From positions 1 through 7,907 of the forward strand of contig JAHRVD010000262.1 in NCBI GenBank assembly GCA_019090845.1: a stretch of 7,907 nucleotides of DNA, in the 5' to 3' direction. The translations under genes were made by a program, and so were the position numbers. Each line of letters opens with the position of its first letter. Position 1 is the first letter of the stretch. This DNA is from Marinosulfonomonas sp. Its GTDB lineage: Bacteria > Pseudomonadota > Alphaproteobacteria > Rhodobacterales > Rhodobacteraceae. The notes under the pieces are model-generated. The model worked only from the letters and a program-made list of their open reading frames with translations. It ran no database searches and was not told the DNA's origin. Below, piece by piece: positions 1 to 6,149 of this stretch.

Positions 1-173
1 ATTTTGCGGTCGGCCCATTCCTGATCCAGCAAAGCAGAGCGGTATTCCTCGCCCCCCGGTGGCTCGATCTTGATTACATCGGCCCCTTGCAACGCGAACT
101 GATAGGTTCCAAATGGCCCCGCAAAATATCGGGTAAAATCAAGAATTCGAACACCTTCAAACGGTCGTGTCAT
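1..173 (-). CDS. CoA-transferase family III (CaiB/BaiF type), N-terminal fragment
   Basis: The 57 visible residues match the conserved N-terminus of family III CoA-transferases: a GVRILDFTR strand, then an AGPFGTYQFALQGADVIKIEPPGG-like stretch, where the family typically has AGP, GADVIKIE and PGG-x-x-R. Enzymes of this family move CoA between a CoA thioester and a free carboxylic acid in the cytoplasm; examples act on carnitine, formate/oxalate, succinate and 2-methylacyl substrates. The catalytic Asp lies beyond the left window edge, so neither activity nor substrate can be judged. The ATG at 171-173 is supported by an AAGGG ribosome site at 180-184, inside the end of the preceding gene, with a 6-base spacer. 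The upstream gene's stop is only 2 bases away, so translational coupling is likely. The gene is incomplete because of the window, not broken. The family call is firm; the substrate is unknown. Confidence 0.9.
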   Translation of the reverse strand, partial: MTRPFEGVRILDFTRYFAGPFGTYQFALQGADVIKIEPPGGEEYRSALLDQEWADRK

Positions 174-175
174 TA

Positions 176-1126
176 TCAGCCCTTTTTGGTCGTCAGCGTC
201 GTTTCACGGATTCTGTGTGCTTTTTCCTTTTCGCGATCAGTTTCGGCGCGCAGCCGGGCAACCTCATCTTCTGAAATCCGTTCAATGTTGGAATAATCAA
301 GCTTCCAATCCGCGTCATCGCTCCAACGTTGTGGGTTTTGCAGTGTCGTGCGCGGCCCCGATGCTGTTTCCAAAAGCGAAAGGGCAAGATCAAGCGTTTG
401 GCGTTGCGATTCAGGATCATCAGGCCGGCCGGCTGCATTTCCAAGCGGGAAATCACTAAACAGCAAACGCGGCACACCACAATATTCCACAATGTCTTTG
501 GCGCATCCCATGATAACGGTCGAAATGCCGTTTTGTTCCAGATGCCGCGCGATCAGGCAAAGCGTCTGATGGCAAATTGGGCAGTTTGGCACAAGGACGG
601 CAACATCGACCTTGTCATTCCGGCATCTGTCCAGCACCTCGGGGCAATCGACATTTGTCGTATGGCGTTGGCTGCGGTTTGTAGGCACACCATGAAACCG
701 CGGCGCGACTTCGCCTATTTGTCCGGCCGCCGCTGCCTTGCGCATTGCAGCCAGTGGAAACCATGCCCGACTGTCTTTCATGCTGGTGTGCACGCGATCA
801 ATGCCAACATGAGCGACCCTTAGATCATGCTCATTTGCGCTGTCGCCCGAATAGGTATTATAAAATTTCGCCGCGCCGTTATACGGCGCTCCCGGCCCTT
901 GGGGGCCCTTGTCGGGCTGATAGGGAGCAGCGGTTGTAATAACTGCCACCCGGGATTCAGAAAGCGGCTTTTTAAGCGGTTGAAACGGCACGTCCAGATA
1001 ATGAGCCCAGACATAAGGGTTGCCATAACCAAGCGCCAGATACCATTCCCGTGTGCGTTGCATATAGCGAACCGGCTGGTCATACTCTGGGGCAAATTCA
1101 ATCCCCTTATCTGAATTGGGTTCCAT
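176..1126 (-). CDS. GrdB/PrdB-like protein (glycine/sarcosine/betaine/D-proline reductase component B family), cysteine form
   Basis: This 316-residue cytoplasmic protein resembles selenoprotein B subunits of the glycine/betaine/sarcosine/D-proline reductases. In its middle it has FPLAAMRKAAAAGQIGEVAPR, which resembles the family's FPxxxLxxLxxxGxIGxxAPR stretch. A strand VDVAVLVPNC leads into Cys182-Pro-Ile-Cys185-His, where classical members have a redox-active selenocysteine or cysteine; both codons here are TGC. Other cysteines are C161, C168, C190, C208 and C216. The last ~33 residues are a highly charged, probably helical tail. Known family members reductively cleave C-N bonds together with a pyruvoyl subunit (GrdE/PrdA); no such gene is visible, so the reaction is unknown here. 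I chose the ATG at 1124-1126, which has AGAGA about 8 bases upstream. A TTG at 1202-1204 would add 26 residues of composition unlike the rest. It lies 88 bases after a transporter-like gene and 2 bases before a CoA-transferase, so it is probably co-transcribed with both. Confidence 0.75.
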   Translation of the reverse strand: MEPNSDKGIEFAPEYDQPVRYMQRTREWYLALGYGNPYVWAHYLDVPFQPLKKPLSESRVAVITTAAPYQPDKGPQGPGAPYNGAAKFYNTYSGDSANEHDLRVAHVGIDRVHTSMKDSRAWFPLAAMRKAAAAGQIGEVAPRFHGVPTNRSQRHTTNVDCPEVLDRCRNDKVDVAVLVPNCPICHQTLCLIARHLEQNGISTVIMGCAKDIVEYCGVPRLLFSDFPLGNAAGRPDDPESQRQTLDLALSLLETASGPRTTLQNPQRWSDDADWKLDYSNIERISEDEVARLRAETDREKEKAHRIRETTLTTKKG

Positions 1127-1214
1127 CAAATAAGTCTCTTTTCCTGTATTCTTCTGACCGCCCCGAAATTGTGTGGTAGCCTGAACTGCACCCTGCCACC
1201 TCAATGATCCTGCC

Positions 1215-2597
1215 TTAGACCCACAAGAACATCAACAATACGCCGACCGCCACCACGCAGGCACCGAACGGACCGTTCCAACCCAGACCAACCCGAAACG
1301 GGTTCTTATTCAACCGGCTGGACGCTATCGCAATTGTCGCCGTTGTCGGTGATATTGTCATCGAGGCAGCCCAACCGATAATAATTGCTGCCATCAGAAA
1401 ATGCGCCGAAATCTGGACATCAGTGGATACGGCAGCAGTCAGAATGGCCGTTGCCGGCACCATCGGGTTAATGCCGACGATTGCCAAAGCAAATATCGTC
1501 ACCATGATGCCCGCGCCCAATAGACTGGGTGAGGGCTCGGCCAGTCGCATAATCTGGGCGACAAACTCTGGCGGCAACAATCCTGCAACCAACAGGCCGA
1601 GACAACTAGCGGCCGTCAGGATCGCAACCTCGTTGGCGATCGACGGAAGCTGGCGAAATGCTGTTACGGCAAGATTTCCCGCCTCTGCAAACGCACCCTT
1701 TTCGGGAAATCGCGCCGACATCGCCCATAAAAAAGCGAAAAGCGGGATAATGATCAGGATGACAGCCTGAAGTGGGATGTGAAAAATCTGTTCGCCCAGA
1801 ACAGCCGTTCCGGTGAGCATGACCATCATCAAAAGCATCCCTATCAGGGCCTTCGCACCACCTTTTTCCGCCACCGGAACAGCGCTGTTTCCAGAAGATC
1901 TTTCTAGCCGGTCCAGCAACCATCCAATGGCAATGAATACAATAGATATGGCAATACCAATCGGCGCGAATCCAAGCCAGGTTGTGCCCGGCAGAAACGC
2001 CAGACACAGGTTCAGCGACAGCCCGAAAGGCGACCAGAAAAATGTCGAGGAAAAACCAATGAGCGTTGCGCGGGTTATCCGGCGGTCCTGAATCTCTATT
2101 ATTCGCTGTGATTTTTCCTTACCCTGCCGCACCGCGCGAATCCCAATTTCATGCAACAGAGCAAAGCCACCAACATTCAACAAGACGCATAACACATTGG
2201 CCCCACTGGTTAGCAGCAGATACCGCCGACTTGGCGGTTGGTTGACAATGTAACGTCCGGCAACGTTGATAATCGGCGAATTTTGGGCAGCGGCGCGAAA
2301 TACCGACAGAACAATTATCAACGCAGGAAGGTACGTAATGCGCCCGGCCGAATGAATCAGTGCACCAATATCGCGACCCAACACCACAAAAAGCACCGCC
2401 GCAATTAATGCAGCCCCGGACATAAGCAGGGCGCTGAATTTGAGCGTGTGAAACGTGGTCGCCATATAAAAGAAGACAAGACCGAGCGCTGCTATCGCGG
2501 GCACAGTAGCGCCTGTTATCAGCCCGAAAATGACCAGAATTGCTGCCAGAACCAGACCAATCGAACCAAATATCAGCGTCACATTTCGAAAGGTCAT
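1215..2597 (-). CDS. polytopic inner-membrane protein, putative ion/organic-acid transporter
   Basis: The 460-residue protein is strongly hydrophobic, with roughly 10-12 predicted membrane spans starting almost at residue 5. Longer charged loops lie near residues 155-177 and 229-250, the second dividing the protein into two halves. Each half has a similar serine-proline motif next to a hydrophobic segment: SPFGLSLNL at about 189-197 and SPTTATIAIAS at about 416-426. There is also GINPMVPA at about 375-382. Such paired small-residue hairpins and this internal symmetry recall ion-transporter-superfamily carriers (ArsB/NhaD, DASS, TRAP large-subunit folds). I do not recognise the exact family, and the transport role is inferred. 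No separate TRAP small subunit or binding-protein gene is adjacent. The start ATG at 2595-2597 has only a weak purine-rich upstream sequence. It is the first gene of the probable operon with the reductase-like protein and CoA-transferase, which makes their substrate the natural cargo candidate. Confidence 0.7.
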   Translation of the reverse strand: MTFRNVTLIFGSIGLVLAAILVIFGLITGATVPAIAALGLVFFYMATTFHTLKFSALLMSGAALIAAVLFVVLGRDIGALIHSAGRITYLPALIIVLSVFRAAAQNSPIINVAGRYIVNQPPSRRYLLLTSGANVLCVLLNVGGFALLHEIGIRAVRQGKEKSQRIIEIQDRRITRATLIGFSSTFFWSPFGLSLNLCLAFLPGTTWLGFAPIGIAISIVFIAIGWLLDRLERSSGNSAVPVAEKGGAKALIGMLLMMVMLTGTAVLGEQIFHIPLQAVILIIIPLFAFLWAMSARFPEKGAFAEAGNLAVTAFRQLPSIANEVAILTAASCLGLLVAGLLPPEFVAQIMRLAEPSPSLLGAGIMVTIFALAIVGINPMVPATAILTAAVSTDVQISAHFLMAAIIIGWAASMTISPTTATIAIASSRLNKNPFRVGLGWNGPFGACVVAVGVLLMFLWV

Positions 2598-2708
2598 TCT
2601 TGCTTATTCTCGTTCAAATTTCTGGTCCGAATGTCACGCAGCCTCTATCCCAGATTTTCAACCGCTTTGCCACACCCGACCCCAAAAGGATATCGTCGGT
2701 GGTGCCGC

Positions 2709-2733
2709 TGGCCACCTGGCGAACCGGTGGTCA
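2709..2733. promoter_or_regulatory. imperfect inverted repeat / hairpin in a divergent intergenic region
   Basis: TGGCCACC (2709-2716) pairs with GGTGGTCA (2726-2733), with one G-U pair. A single bulged T at 2717 and two further G-C pairs (2718-2719 with 2724-2725) close a CGAA loop. It lies between the divergent transporter-like gene (start 2597) and propeller gene (start 2799). No T-tract follows on either strand, so it is not an obvious terminator. It may be an operator or a leader-RNA structure; the function is inferred. Confidence 0.4.
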
Positions 2734-2745
2734 CGGCGCTGTGAC
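2730..2745. promoter_or_regulatory. GTCAC-N6-GTGAC palindrome, candidate operator
   Basis: A perfect 5-base dyad, GTCAC (2730-2734) and GTGAC (2741-2745), is separated by six bases. The size and spacing suit a dimeric helix-turn-helix regulator. It sits 53 bases before the propeller start and 132 bases before the divergent transporter-like start, so it could control either or both. It overlaps the right arm of the neighbouring hairpin. No regulator gene is adjacent, and a 5-base arm can occur by chance. Confidence 0.35.
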
Positions 2746-2785
2746 TAGATTGCAAACGCCGACCTGCTAGGGTTCACAACAAAAA

Positions 2786-2791
2786 AGGGAG
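2786..2791 (+). promoter_or_regulatory. ribosome binding site fixing a GTG start
   Basis: AGGGAG within an AAAAAAGGGAG run lies 7 bases before the GTG at 2799-2801. This is an optimal spacing and supports the GTG as the true start of the propeller gene, which then begins directly with a signal peptide. Confidence 0.75.
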
Positions 2792-2798
2792 TCCGCCC

Positions 2799-3671
2799 GT
2801 GCGACTGTTGTTCATCACTCTTCTGGTTCATTTGGGTGCGCCCATTTGCGCGCAAGACGCCAACACAACGCCATTTGCAGCATTTGATCTGGCAAGTGCG
2901 CCGGTTCTGAATGATCCGCACGATCTGGAAATCGGTCTGGATGGCAGGTTGTATATCGCAGATAAATTCGGAGCCCGCATTGTCGTCATGGACCCCGATA
3001 CGCTTGAGGTGGTCGATGTGCTTGGCGAGGGGGCGCTGCCGGGCGTCCACGACATTTCGATCAATGCCCTTGGCACGACAGTCATCGCCGTATCCGGTGT
3101 AAGTGTGGTGGCCGTATACACCGACGTGGCAAATGCAGGCACACAGCCAGATCTGGCATTGAGCGCCCCAAGAGCCGAAGGGGCGCTGGCCCATAGCAAC
3201 GGGCGCATTTATGCAATGGCCAGCGGTGCAGGTATGCTGGCTGCATTTGAAGGCGGCACCTTGATTGCGACCGCCGGCGGGCATGGCGGCGCTCATGACG
3301 TGGCCGAGGATTTGGATGGAAATGTCTGGGTTGCCGACAATGCGGCCCGACGCCTTGTTCAATACACACCAGACCTTGAGCGACTCAAAGTTCTCGACCA
3401 TGCAAAATTTGGCTTTGTCGGCCCTCGATATCTGGATTTTGATGACTATGGCCGTCTTGTTGTCGCCGATCAGGACGCACACCGAATATTGCTTATCGAC
3501 CCCGACGGACATGACGGCGGAACTTTGCTGGGGGTTCTGGGTGATGGCCAGCCGGGCCTCGGCGCCAATAAGTTTGACGATCCCGAGGGCGTAGTAGTTT
3601 CTGGCAGCCGATATTATATTTCGGATTCAGATAATAACCGGATCGTCCGTTATTCGGTGGTTCTGAACTGA
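2799..3671 (+). CDS. secreted NHL-repeat beta-propeller protein
   Basis: The 290-residue protein starts with a Sec signal peptide: Arg2, a hydrophobic core LLFITLLVHLGAP, and probable cleavage after Cys17-Ala18. The sequence before the cysteine is not a good lipobox. The mature part shows about six repeats of a propeller blade, each near a pattern of H/P-D/E, a G-x-hydrophobic-hydrophobic-A-D turn and an R-I/L-V/L strand end: about 37-66, 83-107, 128-150, 163-191, 208-235 and 258-286. The blades carry LYIADKFGARIVVMD, VWVADNAARRLVQY, LVVADQDAHRILLID and YYISDSDNNRIVRY, and LGDGQPGLGANKFDDPEGV is typical NHL-repeat wording. The third blade is the most degenerate. Such periplasmic propellers act as binding scaffolds or occasionally as enzymes (lactonase or lyase types); no catalytic or metal site could be assigned, so the role is unknown. 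The start is GTG. Its stop lies 4 bases from that of a convergent small gene, with no visible terminator between them. Confidence 0.85.
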   Translation: MRLLFITLLVHLGAPICAQDANTTPFAAFDLASAPVLNDPHDLEIGLDGRLYIADKFGARIVVMDPDTLEVVDVLGEGALPGVHDISINALGTTVIAVSGVSVVAVYTDVANAGTQPDLALSAPRAEGALAHSNGRIYAMASGAGMLAAFEGGTLIATAGGHGGAHDVAEDLDGNVWVADNAARRLVQYTPDLERLKVLDHAKFGFVGPRYLDFDDYGRLVVADQDAHRILLIDPDGHDGGTLLGVLGDGQPGLGANKFDDPEGVVVSGSRYYISDSDNNRIVRYSVVLN

Positions 3672-3675
3672 CAGA

Positions 3676-3888
3676 TCAGGCAGATACGGAATGTTGATTA
3701 TCCCAATCAGATTTCGGAAGGCTTTTGTCACCGATCAGCATCATGCCCAATATTCCGCCTAACACCGAAATCGTGCCCACGCCGCTGTAGACCAAAAGCG
3801 CAAACAGGAAAGTGCCACCAGATACCATCGTAAGTACGGCACCAAGACCGCCAAACAGAATGCCAAGAGCAATAAACGCAATGACCAT
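3676..3888 (-). CDS. small hydrophobic membrane protein, unknown function
   Basis: This 70-residue protein has two glycine-rich hydrophobic segments, about residues 2-22 (VIAFIALGILFGGLGAVLTM) and 29-56 (a TFLFALLVYSGVG stretch running into LGGILGMMLIG). A short polar tail, DKSLPKSDWDNQHSVSA, follows. The topology is probably a two-span hairpin. I do not recognise the family. The ATG at 3886-3888 is preferred because GTGAGG at 3895-3900 is an excellent ribosome site 6 bases upstream; an in-frame GTG at 3898-3900, four codons earlier, is part of that site. The good ribosome site and membrane-like composition argue that it is real. It is monocistronic and converges on the propeller gene. A similar dual-span layout occurs in many small inner-membrane proteins, so nothing can be inferred about its job. 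Confidence 0.65.
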   Translation of the reverse strand: MVIAFIALGILFGGLGAVLTMVSGGTFLFALLVYSGVGTISVLGGILGMMLIGDKSLPKSDWDNQHSVSA

Positions 3889-3894
3889 GTTAAA

Positions 3895-3900
3895 CCTCAC
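3895..3900 (-). promoter_or_regulatory. ribosome binding site deciding the start of the small membrane protein
   Basis: On the minus strand GTGAGG is followed by six bases and then ATG (3886-3888). The in-frame GTG within this site would be an alternative start but would lack a comparable site of its own, so the ATG is favoured. Confidence 0.6.
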
Positions 3901-3999
3901 TTTTTACCCAAAATCAAAACAGCAGCACATTGCGGCAGGATTAGGGCAGTGGCGCGGCACATACGCGGTTATCCGCCAATCAAGTTTCGCCGCAATCAA

Positions 4000-4012
4000 A
4001 GTGATCATCACT
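4000..4012. promoter_or_regulatory. AGTGAT-C-ATCACT palindrome upstream of the small membrane protein
   Basis: Perfect 6-base arms flank a single central C. It lies 112 bases before the start of the small minus-strand membrane gene and 87 bases past the stop of the acyl-CoA synthetase. Immediately to its left are two copies of a CGC(C)AATCAA motif (3973-3983 and 3989-3999), spaced 16 bases apart. A regulator-binding role is inferred only from symmetry and position. Confidence 0.3.
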
Positions 4013-4013
4013 C

Positions 4014-4041
4014 AAAAGGGCTTAAATATTGTGAATAGCCC
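4014..4041 (-). terminator. possible second, weak terminator
   Basis: On the minus strand GGGCT (4037-4041) can pair with AGCCC (4018-4022) across a 14-base AT-rich loop, and TTTT (4014-4017) follows. The stem is short and the loop long. At best it is a backup to the stronger terminator just upstream in the direction of transcription from the acyl-CoA synthetase gene. Confidence 0.3.
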
Positions 4042-4054
4042 GAAATGACTGTGT

Positions 4055-4074
4055 AAAAAGCACCATCGGGGTGC
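4055..4074 (-). terminator. intrinsic terminator of the acyl-CoA synthetase gene
   Basis: On the minus strand GCACC (4070-4074) pairs perfectly with GGTGC (4060-4064) around a five-base loop, and five T residues (4055-4059) follow directly. It begins about 25 bases after the synthetase stop codon, so it ends that transcript before the next minus-strand gene. Confidence 0.75.
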
Positions 4075-4098
4075 GGTCCGGCCATTCCCAGACCGGTT

Positions 4099-5997
4099 TC
4101 AGCCCTCGCTGATCCATTCCCAGGGCCGGGTAAATTCGCCAAGCACCTTTGTGACATCGGCGTCTTCAACGGTGCCCGTCCTAGAAAGCCGGGCCAGCAA
4201 GCCTCTTTTTTTGTCGTCCAGAACGCCGACCACTTCGGCCGCCAAACCTGCCTCCACAAGAGCCTGATTGTAGACCCTTGGAATCGCAAGTTTCCGCAGA
4301 TCTGGTTTAAATATTTTTCCAACCGCCGTTTTTGGCAATTCCGGCAATATTTCTATGTGTTTTGGATGTGCGGCCTGCTCTTTAACGTTTGATTTGGCGT
4401 AGGCCATCAGTTCGGCCACCGACACGCTGGCGCCTTCCACCAGTTCGACATAAGCGCAAGGCAGCTCGCCTGCGAAACTGTCCGGCTGGCCAATTGCCCC
4501 GACGAAAGCCACTGCTTCATGCCCTGCAAGCGCCTCTTCTATTTCTGCAGGGTCAATATTGTGCCCGCCGCGAATTATCAGATCCTTGGAGCGCCCGGTT
4601 ATCCACAAATATCCATCGCCATCCAATCGCCCAAGATCCCCTGTCCGAAGATATTTCCCCTGTGCAAACAACCCGGAATTTTTTGCAGTTTCAGTATAAG
4701 TATGCCCTGCAAAAACACCGGGGTTTGATACACAAATCTCGCCCACTTCTTCCGGACCAAATTCCTTGACAACTTTGCCATCAGGCGCGCAGTCAAGAAT
4801 TTTGACGTCCGTATAGGGAAAAGGAATGCCGACCGAGCCAATTTTTTTCGGCCCATCCATCGGATTGCAGGCCACTAGGCAAGTTGCCTCGGTCAAACCA
4901 TAGCCCTCGACAATATTAACTTTGGTTGCTTCTTCGAACCGCTTATATAGTTCCACCGGCAGCGGCGACGACCCGGAAAATACAATTTTTAGGCTGGACA
5001 CATCCGCATCAACCGGTCGCTGCATCAGCGCCGATATCGCTGTAGGCACAATAATGATGAACGTCACTTTCCAGCGCTCAACCAGTTTCCACAAATTATC
5101 AAAAACACCGTCACCCCGATACCCCGCAGGGGTGGGCGAAATCATATGCGCCCCCGAGGCAATCATCGCCATCAAAATCACATGACAGGCAAACACATGA
5201 AAAAGCGGCAGCGGGCACATGACATTGTCGTTTTCGGTAAACAGCAGCGTTTTCCCCAGCCAGCCATTGTAAATCATCCCACTGTATTGGTGCTGGGCAA
5301 CCTTGGGCATTCCGGTTGTTCCGCCGGTATGGAAATAGGCCGCCACCCTGTCGCCGGGACTGTCGGCAAAATCGAGTGTCTTGGATTGTTTGGCCAACTC
5401 GCCATTGAAACTGAGTGTCCGAGCCGAATGGGTAACCGGGTTCCTGGGCCGCAACAGCGGAACGATCCATGATTTTGGCGGTGTCAGATACCGAAGAAGA
5501 TCAACCTCCAGAACAGTTTCAACATCCGGGGCCAAAGCAATGGCCTGAGCCACCTGCTGGGCCACATCGGTTTTGGGAAAAGAGCGCAACGTCACAACCA
5601 CTTTCGCACCAACTTCTCGCAAGATGGCAGCGATTTGCTCTGGCTCCAGCAACGGATTTATTGGGCTGGCAATGCCGGCAATGGTGCCCCCAATCATGGT
5701 GATGGCAATCTCATTGCAGTTAGGCAGGATATAGGCGACGGCGTCTTTTTCCCCTATCCCCAAGCTGCGAAACAGGTTGGCCGCCTGCACGCTTTTGTCG
5801 TTGAATTCGCGCCACGTCAGGGTTTCTGCCTTGTCGCCCGGCCCGGACAAAAGCTGAAACGTCAGCGCATTGCTATCCCCGTGTCGCTCGACCACATCTG
5901 CCATGAACCCAAACATCGTCTTGGGCAGCGGCTGATCTGCCCAAGGCATTTCATTTTCGATTGCGTCGCGATCAGCAACAGAGGCAAATCTACCCAT
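4099..5997 (-). CDS. AMP-forming acyl-CoA synthetase (fatty-acid/organic-acid CoA ligase)
   Basis: This is a complete 632-residue member of the ANL adenylate-forming superfamily, which activates a carboxylic acid with ATP to an acyl-AMP and then to the acyl-CoA, feeding beta-oxidation or a related route in the cytoplasm. All the core motifs are present in order: the ATP P-loop HTGGTTGMPK at 223-232; YGLTEAT at 366-372; RTGDLG at 451-456; the hinge region GRSKDLIIRGGHNIDP at 468-483; and the catalytic-lysine motif PKTAVGKIFK at 555-564, with Lys561. The protein is longer than the usual ~550 residues, because an extra tail of about 65 residues follows the catalytic lysine and an insert lies near 165-200. 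The P-loop has HTGG in place of the common TSG. The ATG at 5995-5997 has AGGA 4 bases upstream and a stronger AGGGGAG just before it. Chain-length specificity cannot be read from sequence. It is monocistronic, with its own terminator. Confidence 0.93.
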   Translation of the reverse strand: MGRFASVADRDAIENEMPWADQPLPKTMFGFMADVVERHGDSNALTFQLLSGPGDKAETLTWREFNDKSVQAANLFRSLGIGEKDAVAYILPNCNEIAITMIGGTIAGIASPINPLLEPEQIAAILREVGAKVVVTLRSFPKTDVAQQVAQAIALAPDVETVLEVDLLRYLTPPKSWIVPLLRPRNPVTHSARTLSFNGELAKQSKTLDFADSPGDRVAAYFHTGGTTGMPKVAQHQYSGMIYNGWLGKTLLFTENDNVMCPLPLFHVFACHVILMAMIASGAHMISPTPAGYRGDGVFDNLWKLVERWKVTFIIIVPTAISALMQRPVDADVSSLKIVFSGSSPLPVELYKRFEEATKVNIVEGYGLTEATCLVACNPMDGPKKIGSVGIPFPYTDVKILDCAPDGKVVKEFGPEEVGEICVSNPGVFAGHTYTETAKNSGLFAQGKYLRTGDLGRLDGDGYLWITGRSKDLIIRGGHNIDPAEIEEALAGHEAVAFVGAIGQPDSFAGELPCAYVELVEGASVSVAELMAYAKSNVKEQAAHPKHIEILPELPKTAVGKIFKPDLRKLAIPRVYNQALVEAGLAAEVVGVLDDKKRGLLARLSRTGTVEDADVTKVLGEFTRPWEWISEG

Positions 5998-6149
5998 TTG
6001 TTCCTACTCCCCTTACCTTTTTAGCGGTATTTTTTATGAGGATGGCGACAAACTAGGCGTGCTGCAAGGGAGGTCGGAAATTGCACATCTTTACGACACG
6101 ACGATTGGCAACGAAATTCCACGCGAATGCAGCCCGATGGCCGGGCGTG

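Noticed and set aside
329..823. A 164-codon open frame on the plus strand
   Set aside because: It is antisense to the GrdB-like gene, whose family motifs establish the real frame.
1127..1204. N-terminal extension of the GrdB-like protein from a TTG start at 1204
   Set aside because: The extra 26 residues do not look like the family, the ribosome site is too close to the TTG, and the ATG at 1126 has a reasonable upstream site.
2657..2672. Sigma-54-like sequence TGGCA-N6-TTGAA on the minus strand upstream of the transporter-like gene
   Set aside because: The expected GC at the -12 element is GA, so an invariant base is missing; a single match of this quality is expected by chance.
2745..3512. 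A 255-codon open frame on the minus strand
   Set aside because: It lies fully antisense to the propeller gene, which has a signal peptide, blade repeats and a good ribosome site. The antisense translation is cysteine- and histidine-rich with no recognisable domain.
6132..6146. GCCCG-N5-CGGGC hairpin just after the ABC exporter stop
   Set aside because: The stem is only five bases and no T-tract follows on the minus strand, so it is not supported as a terminator.
5998..6149. Possible promoter for the acyl-CoA synthetase in the 152-base gap
   Set aside because: No pair of -35 and -10 hexamers with acceptable spacing could be found; only the ribosome site near the start is clear.
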